DNA from: Magicicada septendecula
Taxonomy: Eukaryota > Arthropoda > Insecta > Hemiptera > Cicadidae
Assembly (NCBI GenBank): GCA_034769895.1
Contig: CM068370.1
Coordinates: 36,556,247 to 36,620,246 of the forward strand
Length of the DNA: 64,000 bases
Reading direction: 5' to 3'
Part shown: one piece after another, positions 21,643 to 34,879 of the stretch
Layout: the number at the start of each line of letters is the position of its first letter
How positions within the stretch are numbered: the first letter of the stretch is position 1
Position numbers and translations under genes: made by a program
Notes under the pieces: model-generated
Databases searched by the model: none
What the model was told of the DNA's origin: nothing
What the model saw: only the letters and a program-made list of their open reading frames with translations

Positions 21643-24555
21643 TTTTAATATATAACTGTACTTTAACATGTGCAGATTGATGAGATGGCTTGTATCTCAT
21701 TTAAATATAATTTAAAATATAAAGGAATTGTTGTATCTCATTTATGTATATGGTGAGTACTTAAATAAAGATGAAGTAAAAAGAAATGCTTGAGAATAAT
21801 TTCATTTTATCCCAAAAAGAATCACATTTTTTTAAAGTGAATGTTTATTCAGAAACTAATTCTTAGGAGGTTGATAATTGCTTCACACATGCTCAGTAAC
21901 TGAATTGATGAAAAAAATTACTCAAGTACAACTTTAATTTGCACTAATCATGGGTACAAGTAACCACAGGATATTATAACCAGTATAATAGGTTTTCTGA
22001 CTAAACATCTTACAGAATGTACTCCAGAAACCACATATAATCTCAGTGCTAAATCAAATTTTAGCTTTCCTCGAGTTATTCTGGTAAGAAAGAGTCCAGT
22101 CAGGAAAAGATTGTCCAGATCGTGGATGCCACGTCATGAACTTTTTTTAGTCTGTTTATTTCAGTGTTCAAACTTGGCACTGTCCTTAATAGAAAATTTA
22201 ATGTGTACATTATAGGTATCACCATCAAGTTTAAGAAACAGAAAATGGTTTCTGAAGCTTCATCTACCAACATAACAAATTGTGTATAAAAAAAGGCAAC
22301 TATCACAATGTCAGAGCATCGGTGCAGTAGAAAATTGAACTGAACAAATAAATAACTTTTCTGCATATACAAATTCATAACTGAAATTAAAATTATACCC
22401 AAACACCAACAATAATTATAAATTAAGCCATACTACACCGTTGATGGTGCAGTGCTACAGTAATAAGCTTTTCAATATGTAAAATAAGTATTAAAAAAAA
22501 AGTATTCCAAACTGAAATAGTTACATTAAAAAATGCCAGCAGCAAATTTTATCCAACCATGAAGAAGATGAGGCAGAAGTGTTTGTAGATGTGACTGACA
22601 GGTATGGTCACTCTGAGCTCACTCAAAACAAAACTGAGAAAAAGTGAAGAAACAAAATTCTTATTTAAAATTGTTTTTATTTTATTTCTTCTAGTTTTTT
22701 TAATTGGTTGCACAATTTATATTTATTTACTCAAATACAAATAGTAATTAACATGACTAACAAAAGGTAAGTATTGAAGATATGTCTTCCAAAGAGGACT
22801 CATACAAGAGGTGATTAGGCTAGCCAGCAATGCGGAGCATCAAACAAGTGACTGGCGTGTACTGAAATAGGGAGACACAAATTATAAGTAATTACAGAAA
22901 CTAATTTTTGTTCTTCTTTCTGTTCGTTTCCCCATAGTCTCTGAACTGTAAAAAACTCAGTTAAAATGATTTATGATAAAAAGTTGTTTGCCTTGTGTCA
23001 TCCAATAAGTTTATAGGAATACATTATGGTACCAAGTTTGTAATCTGTTGATACTGCATCTGTCAAATATACTGTGCCAATAATTATGATAAATAACATT
23101 AAATATTAAAGAAATATATTAATTAATTGCACTTTAAGAAGTATAATTATTTACTAATGTGGTGAATTAGTTTGATAATTAGTGTTGCATACTAGAAAAG
23201 TGCAATGAATACGTAAAAATAAAGATATTGTTTTTTAATTTTTTGAATCAACTAGTATTATTATTTCATAAGTGTCCTATCTGGATCAAATTATGTGTTC
23301 ACAGTTTCTCAGAAACTCATCAAGAGATAGGCATAAAATATAATATGTAAGGAAAGCGTAAAACATGAGTCTTTATGTCAACATTTGGAAGGTTAGTTCT
23401 TTTTGAAAGATATTGGATTTTTTTTATTTTCAAATCATCAGCAACATGATTGGTCCTTCACAGGGATCTCAAAGTAATTTTAACATTAATCCTGCCCATC
23501 AACAACCCCAGTTTAGTGTAATAAGGCTAGGTGAATTTTTGAAATTTTTGTAGTGTCACCAGGTCATAATGGAACTTCAGCTTGCTGTTGAAAACAAGCA
23601 GATTTCAGTAGTTACTTGATAAAGGGATGATGTTTAAGAGCAATAATTCTTTCAGAATTGTTTTAATAGCCCAGCATTCTGCAAATAACTATTGCTTCTT
23701 TAGACATTCAGCTGATTTGAACTTTTCTTAATCATATTACAGAAGTTTCATATACAACTGTTTCTAATCACATAAAACCTCTGGAAGTATGAAACACACA
23801 AGGACAAGTTGAATTGTGTTATAGGGTTAGGTGGGATAATTGTAAATGGTAGGGAGGTTTTAGTTTTCAAACAATCAATATTGTCATTACAGCATCTGTT
23901 GAAGTTCCCTTCAAATATAAGGGTACCATACGTGCTAATATTTATAACCAAAGTTTTCATGTTAAAATATACTGTGAAACAGTTTTGTATGACTTTGAAA
24001 GTATACTGATTTTTGGCCAGAAATTGCACCAAAACAACATAAATGTAAATCTAACAGTTCTTATTAACTTTTTGTGATGTTCTGTAAAGGTTTTTTAAAA
24101 GTTTCAAGCTATACTGCATTTACAATTACCTCACAAAAATTGCCCAGTGTGGTAAATCTAAATGTGATTTTGGGGTAATTGTAAATGCTGTTATTCAAAT
24201 ACTCTTTTTTGTTTAGTACTATTAAATATCAGAATTTACCAAATCTAGATACTATTATGAGTTCACCACTCTTAAAACATATTCTACGAAAGATAAAATT
24301 AATTAAATTATTCAAAAATCTATGTAAAATGTTTTCAGATATTTTGTTAGGCCTATGTTAGTGTAGAACAGATGTGAAAAAAAAAATTTCTTTCTTCATC
24401 TGATAAATAGTCAGGTGTATTGTTATGTTAGTGCTTAATTGTCACTAATTCACATAACTGATAAAATTCAACCAGTTCATAAATGTGTTTCTGACTCAGT
24501 AAATTATTTCTTGGGAGAAAAAATTGATAAGCTTGACTGAGAAAAAAAACAGACT
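21643..24555. other. No gene seen (2.9 kb, AT-rich)
   Basis: Only short, low-complexity frames (22,100-22,402 minus; 23,748-24,032 minus), with no family resemblance. The phrase GGTAATTGTAAATG near 24,175, and a variant near 23,833, may be subterminal motifs of the pogo-like element downstream. Confidence 0.45.
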
Positions 24556-25530
24556 GAAAGACAAGAAGTTTGTCCACTGACAAAATGTGAATTTTCTACA
24601 CTATTAGGCCAAGTGTGGTGAGAAGGTATTATTGGTAAAAACGTCATAGCTGGTTTTAACAACAGGAATTTTTCAAGTCGATGGAAGAAAGTTTCAGAAT
24701 CTGCTTTCAGTCCAAAAGAACGCAACGAGTATAAGAAGAGTAGGGCTATTATACATATTAATGTTCAGTTCATCTGCAAGCAACTCTACTGATGAGGCAC
24801 ATCTACTTCTCAGATAAGTACTCCACCAAGTAACATTATTGAGAAGACACCTATTAAAATGCCACAAAAAAATTCAACTCCAGAAACATCAACTAGATTC
24901 GTAGAAATATTTACAACAGAAATTAGAAAAACTCAAAACCTTTTATGTCTACAGATCCCACTATACAAAAAAAGAAAGATACCATGCTTGAAATCTGGAA
25001 GATACAGAGAAGTTTTAAGAACTGAAGACAATGTCGAGTAAAAGAGCAAGAAGAATTATCTAGCAGAAACAATGTTAACAGAAAAACAAATCTAAGGAGA
25101 TTGTATTTTGATCATACAGTAATAAAAATTCTAAACAACATACTATTTATTGCGATGACTCTGATTATAACAAAGATTAATTCGCAATAAGTGTTTTGAA
25201 AGACACTACCATGGAAGTAACTATCAAATACCAGAGTGGCAAAAGATTCAACGGGGGAAATTTGTTCTCATTGTTTTTGCTGAAGGACCAAGAAATAAAA
25301 CTCACTGCAAGTATGTTTGTTGTGTAGAAAGTAGATAATGATGAGGGAGAAATTTATGCCACAGGATATCAATTCAAAGATGGACATTTCTAAAAAGTGA
25401 TATTAAAAGAAAATTATGAAAATAAGCTTTGAACAAATATTGACAGATTTGCCCAATCCAGAAATTAACAGACAAATTGTCTATGAATTCCCTGGAAATG
25501 TTTCTGTGTTTGGAAAATGATAAACTTTAT
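24556..25530 (+). pseudogene. pogo/Tigger-like (DDE_1) transposase C-terminal relic
   Basis: Fragments in shifting plus-strand frames align in order with the end of pogo-superfamily transposases. PLTKCEFSTLLGQVW is at about 24,570-24,618, followed by a TGA. GKNVIAGFNNRNFSSRW and ESAFSPKERNEYK follow to about 24,732, then KIQRGKFVLIVF and KYVCCVE near 25,250-25,330, EIYATGYQFKDGHF near 25,350-25,392, and LTDLPNPEINRQ...YEFPGNVSVFGK with a stop near 25,520. The last block is the usual end of this family, where a LPxPEIxRxGxYxFPG pattern is common. The DDE catalytic core is not visible upstream. Several stops and frameshifts show it is long dead. Confidence 0.6.
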
Positions 25531-28500
25531 TCTATTACTTGTTGTATTATGTAACAGAACAACATTTCTTTATGATTTGTAATAAACTTAGTGGCTGAAG
25601 TATCTCGTTTTCCATGTTTTCATTCGCTTTTCACATAGACGAAGAAGGTGTAATTGTAAACATGCAGTTAGGATTAAGAACACAACACAAAATAGTACAA
25701 TGTAAACTAGTTTACAGTTGTTCCAATATTTCAACTTATAAAGAAAAGATAAAGAAAACGCATGTTTACAGTTCCCCCTAAGAGGTTGGAGTAACTGGAA
25801 ATGAATGGTATTATTATAACTTAAGATTTAGAGGTGTTTATTATTGATATTTAAACAATATTTTTGCATGCAACGTAATAACAAAGATTGAAATAACTAT
25901 TATTTGCAGTTATTTCATTTTAAAACCTATATATAATTTTTAATCAATAAACATTCTCCAATCCTTCATATTTCATTTCCAATAACTCAACTATATATTT
26001 TTGGGTTAGGTACACTTTTCAAACTTTTTTATCAAATTCTGAGAATTGTGAGCTTGTAATTGTTTGTTTTGATAAACCCCTTAATAAGGTTTCTCAGGAA
26101 CAATAACTGGAAGCTACAGTTTGCTTCTAGGATATATATCTCATGAAATAATGGAAACTTGCTACCTGAATTCTGTTTTTCTTTGACTTCCTATTCTAGA
26201 GCCATACGATACTTTTAGTTTTTCAAGGGATTAGAAGATGTCTCTACAAGGGATAAATCTGTATCTTAATTAAGTGTGACAGGTTAAGTGTATGGGTGGT
26301 TATAATCCTAGATGGAAATTTTATGAACAATTCAAAAGACTGTGAGAATGCAAATTGATGAATTGTAAAAAGGGAGAAGTAATTATATTTAGTTAACTAA
26401 CGGACACGTCATGGACAACGAAATCCAAGAAATTAGAGAACCGTAAAAAGAACTTACTGGGTCTTTGACTAATCTAAGCAAAATTCAAGAGCTCCAATAA
26501 AAACCATTTAAAACAAATGACTTTAGTAAATTACTCATATTAAGTCTCTAAGAATATATTAAAATTACAGCCTGTTTCATGCACTTGTTATTTCAACTTA
26601 TTTTCTTAGCAACTGACAATAGTGTTAACTGGATATAGAAACACACCATATGTTGGTAGTCTTTTCTATAGTCGTAGTGTGACATGTTATAATCACTGTG
26701 CTGGTTGGTCACTAATCTCATCAGCCATGTTCATCCATTTTCTGGTAGAAAATATTCAAGCAAATGGAAATACTCGAGCAAAACATAGGCCTACATAAAT
26801 GAAATGATACATACTTGAGCACTTTTCAAAAGTAAAGTTAACTGAAGGCTATGGAGTGTTACAGAGTGAATTTCTTTGACAGTTTCTGAAACAAAGCTTT
26901 CTAGAGAAGGAGACCTATCTCCAAAATTATAAGACTATAGTGTTTATAGTGCTATAAATGAATAGAATGTAGAATAATAAAATCCAATATTTTGAAATGA
27001 AAACTGACAGTACAAAGATGAAAAACTGATAAGGAATCATTCAATAAATAAAAAAACAAATTACTAAAATTATTAATAAAACAAATGAAGTCAGAAATTT
27101 AATTGAACCAAATTATTCCTATTTAAGACAAATTAAATATAGATTGATAACCACACATTAGTCATAGGATTGTTAATTTCACAATTGCATATTGAACATT
27201 TGATTGAAAATATAGAATACCAGTAAGCCTAGAAGCATTAATGTAAAACTTGTTTTCATAAAAAGTGAATTGAAAGAAAAGAAATACACCATTTCAACAT
27301 TTGTTTGAACTGTAACGAGAAATTCCTTTGAGTTAGTGTAATGTGAGACACAAAAATACTGCTATTGCACTAATTAAGAAGTATTTAATGTTAAAATAGA
27401 GGTAACTGACACTATTAAGTTATTCTTAGATGTAGTAAGTTAGGTTAGGCCAAATTGTTCATTAGACTCTGACTAAATTTCAATGATAAAAAGTGCTCAT
27501 AAAGACGTTTAGTCCTACACTTAAAAAAATTATTTGCACATATGAGCCAGGGGGCCATTCCTACTGTAGTTACATTGCCATGAGCAGGAAGCAGATGTAT
27601 TAATAAAATATTATCACTTAACAAAATACAGGAATAATTATTTATAATAAATTAAATAGGCAGTGGACTTAAACCTGCAGTAAGAAACTTTAGTTTATTA
27701 TAAAACAAATAGGAAGAGAATTGAAGATTTCTTGTTTGCAAATGTTATACCAGTTTTCTTCACATACAAGTAATGGCAGGTTAAAATTTTTAATCATATT
27801 TTCTCATAATAAACGTACGTTGCTACTGATTTTTTGTTGTTGTTAAGAGTATGAAAACATGTTTTTTATTATGATGTGTGAAAATAATCATGGAACTGTT
27901 GGGTCGTGAGTGTCTATTTTTATTCAAACCTGAGAAGTTGCTATATAAAACATATCATTACACCACGTAAAACAAGTTTCTATACCTTTGTAAAAGGTTA
28001 TAAATGTCAAATATTTAATTTTTGTTTTCAGAATATACAAAACTTTGTTTATACATTTGTTATTTCAATCTTTTTAATAACAATAGACATTATGAAATAA
28101 TATTCATCAGTTTGTGAATTTTAATGGTACAAACTAAGCATGGAGTCTATATTTGTTTCTATTCATAAACAAAGGTCCTTACTGTAATCAGTTTTATGCA
28201 AAATACACTTTTTGACATTTTAATGCAATATAGGCTAGTCATTTTATATCGGTTTCAAGTGGTTCTTCCAATTCCACAGTAACCAATTACTAATAATTAA
28301 TCATTTGCATATTGATAGAAACTTGCACATTGGTTTTTATTGCATTAGGTTGAAGTAAGGATTTTAATGTACTTCTTTCGTTATAAATTAGATTTTCTTA
28401 AATTCGTCTTTGTAAGGTAATAATGTGCTGTAAATGAGAACTAGGTTATAATTTGGGTCCAACAAATTCAGAACAAGAAAGGAAACTGAATAACAATTAT

Positions 28501-29146
28501 GCTTTTAAAAGGTGAACAGGAAAATCGCCATTGAACATATCAACTTTCTTTCTTACAAAGTAATGGAAACTGCATAAGAATTATACTGGAAGAGAATGGT
28601 AATAGGGAATCATGATTCAGCATGGTCTCAGGTTCAAAAGTACAGCCGTTTTTTGTACACTAATTACGGAAATTTTTGTTAAAACGTAGGTTTCTTCTAG
28701 TACAAACTAATCATTTATTTTTTAAATATATCACAACCATATAAAAACATTTACGATATTTGTACATCTTACACATAATCCCCACGAATTTTTGAAAATA
28801 ACTAGTTAATATAAAAATAGTCTATAAAAGGCCTTAAGCATCAGATCTTTATATTTTGCCTTTAAAATGTATTAAATTAAAATCTGTTTCATATAGTTAT
28901 TATTTTAAATTATTTTCATAGCGAATATATTTTTGGAACTAGGCCTACGCCTCTGCTCACCGCAGACAGCGAAGCTCGGACAAAATTCATTGGCGGGCTT
29001 TTCTACAGAGATGGACAACCACGCTGCCCTCCTTAGTACTTAGTGTTTACCGGAAGTTGACTACTTGACTATCTCTATATTATATTTAGAATTTTACCAA
29101 CAAAGATGGTCAACATGGCAACATCCGACTGTTGTCCATCACTGCG
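25531..29146. other. No gene seen (3.6 kb, strongly AT-rich)
   Basis: Stop codons are dense in all frames. The inverted phrase GTTTACAGTTCCCCCTAAG at about 25,765-25,783 could be the right terminal repeat of the pogo-like element. The frame 27,906-28,100 is low-complexity. Confidence 0.5.
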
Positions 29147-29999
29147 TTAAGAACGATTCCACAACCCCCTCCTTAAGCCTGTTCGTCCCGAACTGGCAAA
29201 CCGTCTCTGAAGTAATACTCGACCAGGCGATCTAGGTGGACGTCCTTGCGAAAGATAATTCTCCGGTTCTTCGAATTCAGTCTCGTGTGATCCGAACATC
29301 ACGTTCCCAGGAATGCGAGTCTTCCGCTCAACCACTAGTTTTGCTGGAATCACTCACGTTGCGTCATGTACTGATGACCTAAACACCACTGGCTGATCCA
29401 AGTTTGTTTGGTTCTCGTCAACAACCTCTTGCGTACCCTCATCTTCAGCCACTTTGCCCTTGGGCGCTTCTATCAGCTCAGGAACAAGCAAGAGTTTTGT
29501 CTCGACACCCATAGTTGGCTTTCCAATCACTTCTTTTTTCGTTACACTTATTTGTATTTCCTCTGCTAGGTCTTCCTCCATTTTCGCTTGCAATAGGGAG
29601 GTTTCCTCTCGCCCAGACCTGTTGACTTTTTCTTCGACTAATGCCACTCGCTTAATCGAATGGTTGGTAGACCCTGTCACTTTAGCCATGCAAAGCTTTA
29701 TCTTCTCTTGGCCAACCTTCAGGACATTCTCTCTTAAGTCCACAACGAATCCGTAGGCATTCATAATGTCCGTGCCAAGAATCACTTCATCGATAATGTC
29801 TGCAACGAGCGGTTGGTGGCTAAACTAGAGAAGACTCAGCCATACACGTACGTCTACATTTCCTAGCACCTTGACGGGGCTTCCAGTCACAGTCTGTATT
29901 GTACAAGAGGTATTAGAGGCTGGCGGTTGCTGACTAATTCAGGGCGCACAATGGACACTGTTGCTCCCGTGTCAGCTGTAAATGATGTTAGTTTACCTT
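29147..29999 (-). pseudogene. Ty3/Gypsy aspartic protease region (broken)
   Basis: Minus-strand frames read VNGFAEGKLTSFTADTGATV with the catalytic DTGA triplet at about 29,962-29,973, followed by IVRPELV. After a frame change come MILGTDIMNAYGFVVDL and KVGQEKIKL (frame from 29,785), the flap/ILG block of retropepsins. A stop at 29,354-29,356 interrupts the same frame before VIPAKLVVERKT. The enzyme would mature Gag-Pol. No reverse transcriptase, RNase H or integrase follows to the left, so the element is truncated near 29,147. Confidence 0.7.
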
Positions 30000-30017
30000 C
30001 CGCAAATCCATTAACAA

Positions 30018-31342
30018 TCATGTTTCCACTGGTCTTATGTAGCGTGGAAACTGTGTGCTGTTCTGGGGCTTTACTTCTGTAATTGGTGCGATCACACTCT
30101 TCTTCGGTATATTCTTTTCCCAACAGTCTACCTGTAGATGACCACGTTTTCCACAGTTGTAACATTTCGGTCTTCTGTCTTTTTCAAATCGTTGCGACTC
30201 TCTTGAACTTTTGAATTGTTTGTCCGACAACATTGTTTTTCTGCATCCATCGTAACGGCAAAGTGATACAGGGATCTTCTGACCGCAAAGTGATGGCACA
30301 AACCCATTAATGTAGCGGGACGCTGACTTGGCAGCTTCAAACTCTAGGGCGTGAACAAGAGCTACTGAGCTATCTCGGTGTCTTGCCATTCGTAACACTT
30401 GCTGAAGTTCACAATCTCCGATGCCATCAATAAATGTCTGCACCGCATACCTTATTCGGAAGTCTTCTGGTGCTTCAGGATAGGCCAATCTAATCAATCT
30501 GTCGATACTTGCTACAAACTCTTGAAGACTCTCCCCGGAATGTTGTCATCTTTTTCTCAACTGAGCGTAGTACACCTCTCGCAAATGTTTATCATCGTAG
30601 AGTAATTCTAGAGCTTTTATCAACTCGGCATATATGTTCTGGCTGTCAGCTGGGACTTTCTGTAGTAGTTCCGCCGCGGGTCCTTTTAATGCGAGAACAA
30701 GTGAGACTGCCTTGTCTTTCTCTGTCCAATTATTTGCTCATGCAGCAGCTCCAAATTGGCGGATGTACTTTGCCCAGTGACTGCTTCCGTCAAAGGTTGG
30801 ATCTTTGACATGAACTGTCCCTACTGTAGGCAAAGTGACTTTCTCTATTAACTTATTTTCTCTGTCTTTTTCTGTCTTTATCATTGGTACAGTCTGTTCA
30901 CAAAGTTGTTTTGGTTGTAACTTCAGGCACTGCTCGGCTTCATTTTTAATCTGCTGTTTTGTATTTTTGTTGTACAAATCGAGTCTTCTGTTTTTGTTGA
31001 CATAGCTTTTTCCACACTGGTGACTGATTTTTCTACTTCAGCTATTTTATTTGACATGGATTCTTCTACGTCAGATATTCTGCCAATTTGATTGTTAAGC
31101 TCACCTCGTAATTCACCTACGTCACCACGTAGGAGACCCAATTCTGCTGTAGTATGTTCTTGCATCTGCTTTTGCTCTTGAATTAACGCTTTGATGTCAT
31201 CTGCTTCCTGCTTCCGTTCCTCTGCCTCCTGCAGGAGGGTTTTCTGTCTCGCTTCCGCTTTATCGTCTTGTCGTTTTTCTGCTTCTTCCTGTGTCTGCCG
31301 CAGCAGTGTTTGTAAAGCTTCCATCATCTGACTGGGATCCAT
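30018..31342 (-). pseudogene. Ty3/Gypsy Gag (coiled coil, capsid, zinc knuckle), broken
   Basis: The start Met is at 31,342. The first 139 codons are a charged coiled coil (EAEKRQDDKAEARQK; LLQEAEERKQEADD). A second frame (30,738-30,977) carries the start of the capsid domain (WAKYIRQFGAAA). The frame from 30,497 gives the capsid helices (IRLAYPEAPEDFRIRYAVQ; FIDGIGDCELQQVLRMAR) and ends in a CCHC zinc knuckle, CYNCGKRGHLQVDC, at about 30,123-30,164. Order and content are those of insect Gypsy Gag proteins. At least two frame changes make it non-functional. The protease region follows on the left, and a primer-binding site with LTR lies on the right. Confidence 0.8.
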
Positions 31343-31410
31343 GTTTACCGATTAATTACGAATCACACTCGTCTTGTACAAAGCGTCCACTGTTTCCACT
31401 GTTAACCGTT

Positions 31411-31430
31411 CTATCCCAGTTCTGACACCA
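31411..31430 (-). other. Gypsy primer-binding site (tRNA-Leu-like)
   Basis: The minus strand reads TGGTGTCAGAACTGGGATAG. TGGTGTCAGAA with this spacing is the tRNA-Leu-complementary site used by many insect Gypsy elements. It lies between the LTR and the Gag start. Confidence 0.7.
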
Positions 31431-31855
31431 CTCTTACGACGGTCTACTTGATCGTCGTAGGTACAGTGGAAAAACAAAAAATACAAGACACCAATTAAAT
31501 CACTAATCACCAGCTTTAATTTTCACCGTTATCAGTTCGTAATTAACAACACATTCTCTTATAACAAATCAAATAAAAATTGTTCACATGCAAATAAATG
31601 TCACTAATATTAAAACACAATTGTATTACAATATACCATCCGATTATAAAACACAACACTTAACTAATAACCACTTGAACGCGCACAGTAATCTCGCCCG
31701 ATAATAACTCTCAAACCGCTCTGTAAATATATCGCCACTATACTGAAAATTAAGGCCGCTGCCGCCATGTATTTATACCTGCGCTCACAGACCACAATGT
31801 TCCTAATTGCGTCTTAGCGCTCGTGTGAACTACTTAATTAACTGCGGCCTTGACA
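31431..31855 (-). repeat. Probable 5' LTR of the Gypsy fragment
   Basis: It lies directly outside the primer-binding site. On the minus strand it starts TGTCAAGGCC and has a TATAAATA box (about 31,770). The inner border lacks a clear CA, and no second LTR was found, so the limits are inferred. Confidence 0.45.
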
Positions 31856-32011
31856 CAGTCTGCGCGGCTGGCGCCATCGAGAAACCTCTCAAAAATGCGT
31901 TGACAAGCATGTACGCCACACGCATTACATCGAGATTCTTCTGGCACATTCGATAAACACGTAGATTGTTCTGTGATGTCGTAACAATATTCTTGTACAC
32001 AGACCATTTTA

Positions 32012-32127
32012 CTTCCATGTTCCATAAGGAAATGGAAGTAAGGTGATGGCGAAAAAAATCGTGTTCGGGATAAGGGCTGATTCTGATTGTACTACACTCA
32101 AAACATGAAGAAAAGTCATTTTTCAAA

Positions 32128-32170
<43 letters not shown>

Positions 32171-32793
32171 ATTTATTCTATGGCAAACGATAAGAGCCGA
32201 AAATTCAAACAGAATCAAATAATTTTTTGCATACATCCCTGAATTGTAGAGGAGTCAAGGCCTATTGATTTTGGTTAAGGGAAAGGGGTAGTTTACCTGC
32301 AACATTTTATGTTATAACAAGAGTGAAGTACTTAATTTTGATAAATAAAGTATCCTGAAAAGAAGATCACAATAATCCATTGTAGAAACGTAGATAAAAT
32401 ATCTATAAATGAAGAGGTTAATTGAAGGGGTGGGGGTAATTTTCTGTAAATGAAAATGATAGTTGAAGGGTGAGGAGATAATTTTTTATTTATATGTCAT
32501 GTGTGCTACGTTATCGGCAAGAAAGAAGTTGTTTGTTATTAAAATTCCTTCCCGGGCTATTTGGCCGTGATCCAATGTTTTCTGCAAAAACCGATGTTTC
32601 GGCAGTGTCATCGATTGCCGTCAATCGAGTGCGTTAACTTGAGGTGGTATACGTTAGTGACCACAGTACTGAGGTTAAGGTTGAAAAAAGAAGTAGTTTG
32701 TATGGAAATATTTCATTTCAAAAATGATTTTGAATATAAATCTTAGAACATGGAAGCCATGTATGGTTCTCCATACCGATATTTAATGACTTG
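32012..32793 (-). repeat. 163-bp-repeat element, copy D (inverted, one array unit)
   Basis: Read on the minus strand, the head module (32,793 to ~32,490) matches 1659-1965 block for block. It is followed by a ~150-bp unique stretch, a single 163-bp unit (32,178-32,340), a TG microsatellite and the terminal palindrome near 32,015-32,040. This copy shows the order head, array, microsatellite, palindrome in one piece, and so defines the element's structure. Confidence 0.8.
32131..32167. repeat. (TG)n microsatellite in copy D
   Basis: About 18 TG units, at the same place in the element as the CA/GA tracts of the other copies. Confidence 0.95.
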
Positions 32794-34075
32794 TTATATG
32801 TTCTAGTTGAGTTAATTGAGTGTCTCATAAAGATGGACAAAACCATAAATAATCAACAAAGACTCCCAATTTTATACCCTGCTGTAATAACATTACACGG
32901 GGAATGAGTCAGAAAGAAAATCAAATTACTCTGTAATTGTCATGCAACCACAATGAGCCGTGAACTGTTACAATGGATTCATTATTTCAAGTAGTTTGTT
33001 TAACATATGGAACCACTTACCAGGCATGGCTCAACGTAAATTTTCAGGACGGCCTTGTGGTGCCCCATTTTTCATTCCATCCCACAAAAAGAAACATATA
33101 ATTTCATATTTTCACACTCACAACCTCAATTTCAAACTTCAAAATATCTTTGCTTTTATTAGAAAAGAACATAATTATATTTTATTAGAAAATACACATA
33201 CATTATTACCTGATTTAAAAAAGAAAGAGGTTCTAATATTCCTTCCTGTTTTTTTTCATGTGTTCACCTTTTTGAGAATAAATCTTAGTTATTTAATAAA
33301 TCTTAGTTATTTGAAAGGGGATGTTCCTGCAATGGTTCCATAGTATTTTAAATTGGTATTGGACCAGTACTGAGCCAGTACCAGAAGAATACTGAATTTT
33401 ATACTCATACTCATGCTTTAAAAATTCAATAATAGACTGGCATTACTGCATTATTGGGGTTACATTTGTATAGACTGGCATTACTGCATTATTGGGGTTA
33501 CATTTGTATCATTAGCTTTTATTATTCTCAAATTACGATATAAAGCTATAATGGAGTTCTTCAGTACTCACAAAATGCATACAGCGTGGATGTTGGATGT
33601 GGATGCCTTTGGATGTTGCTCTATGACCTTTTGGCCTTCTACCGTGTGAATCAAGAAAACAGAAGTATTTGATATATCTGTTCTGTACATGCCACAGCTA
33701 CTGAAAATGAATTAGCAGAAAGAATCCTATACTTGTGATTTTTGTAAAAAGCTATTATACTATTTTTCAAATTTGAAAAACCTACATTACTTTGATCTTC
33801 ATTAATTTGGCCATCAATAGATATGTCAAAATGTACATTTAAATTTATCAAACGATTATTAAAATATAAACATGACTGAAGGTTATATGAATACCATGAA
33901 AACCATGAATACTCCCCATTTTGCTCTTGAGCATTAGGATTTGTTCGCAATGTTATGCATTCTCTATAATTCTTACCACCTATTATAACTATGTAATAAG
34001 TTATGTCACTTATGGGCCAAGTATTTGGATCCTAACAAGAACAAAGCTACATAAGCGACTGCTGCTATGCCTGTT
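32794..34075. other. No gene seen
   Basis: Only short AT-rich frames (for example 32,960-33,343 plus and 33,651-33,950 minus) with no recognisable domain. Confidence 0.45.
33433..33508 (+). repeat. 38-bp perfect tandem duplication
   Basis: TAGACTGGCATTACTGCATT... occurs twice head to tail without mismatch. Confidence 0.9.
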
Positions 34076-34565
34076 TAGTACAGGCAACAAAAGAAAAATA
34101 GGAAAAAAAATCGTGTAGTTTTTAAATTTGGCAGAGTTGTGGGGGGGGGAGTGTCCTGAACAACACATACTAAAAGTCCCCATGGGTGTAGGGTGCGCGG
34201 GGGGTGGGGTGGGGAGCGTTGAAGTGTCGTTTTTCTCAGTTTTCCCTAAATATCTAAAAAACTATGAGTTCTAGCAAAAAATACTTTATGCACAAAATTA
34301 AACTACATAAAGTTCCTACAAAAACGATCTGAACAATTTTTCTGTAGGATTAATAGTTTAGGAAATAAAGGGGGGGGGGTGAAAAATGACATAGTTCTGA
34401 AAATTCTTGTTATATTGGTTTTATTTGGAACAAAAAAGAGAGCAGATGGTAATTAAAATGGTACGATGCCAAGCAAACAAGTTCTTAGAAGAATATAAGT
34501 ACTAAAGGTAAACATTACACATAAAACTCATTATTATTATTATTATTATTGTAGAACTTAGAAAA
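34076..34565 (+). repeat. Left terminal inverted repeat of the nuclease transposon
   Basis: Pairs with 37,595-38,077. Shared blocks include AAATTTGGCAGAGTTGTGGG, ACTAAAAGTCCCC, GAGCGTTGAA.TGTCGTTTT, AGTTTTCCCTAAATATCT and AAAAATGACATAGTT. Confidence 0.85.
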
Positions 34566-34879
34566 TGACATGGTATAAGCGCGCGTTACAAGAAACACGA
34601 ACTATTAGCCGTTTAATTATTCGTAAAAAATAACATATTTATTTGAAAAAAATTGTAAAGAGTTAGATATATTTAGAAATTCAAAGACATAGTACCCATT
34701 ACTTAAAAAAACATATCAAATACAACGCAACATAATTATTCAACAAACTGCCACAATCAAAACAATATGTTATTATTTAAACATATTTTTAATGTTCTGT
34801 CATCGTTAGCCAATGTAGATTTTATACACACATATATGTATTAAAGAATACTTAAACGAGAACTTCTGCGTCGACGTCA

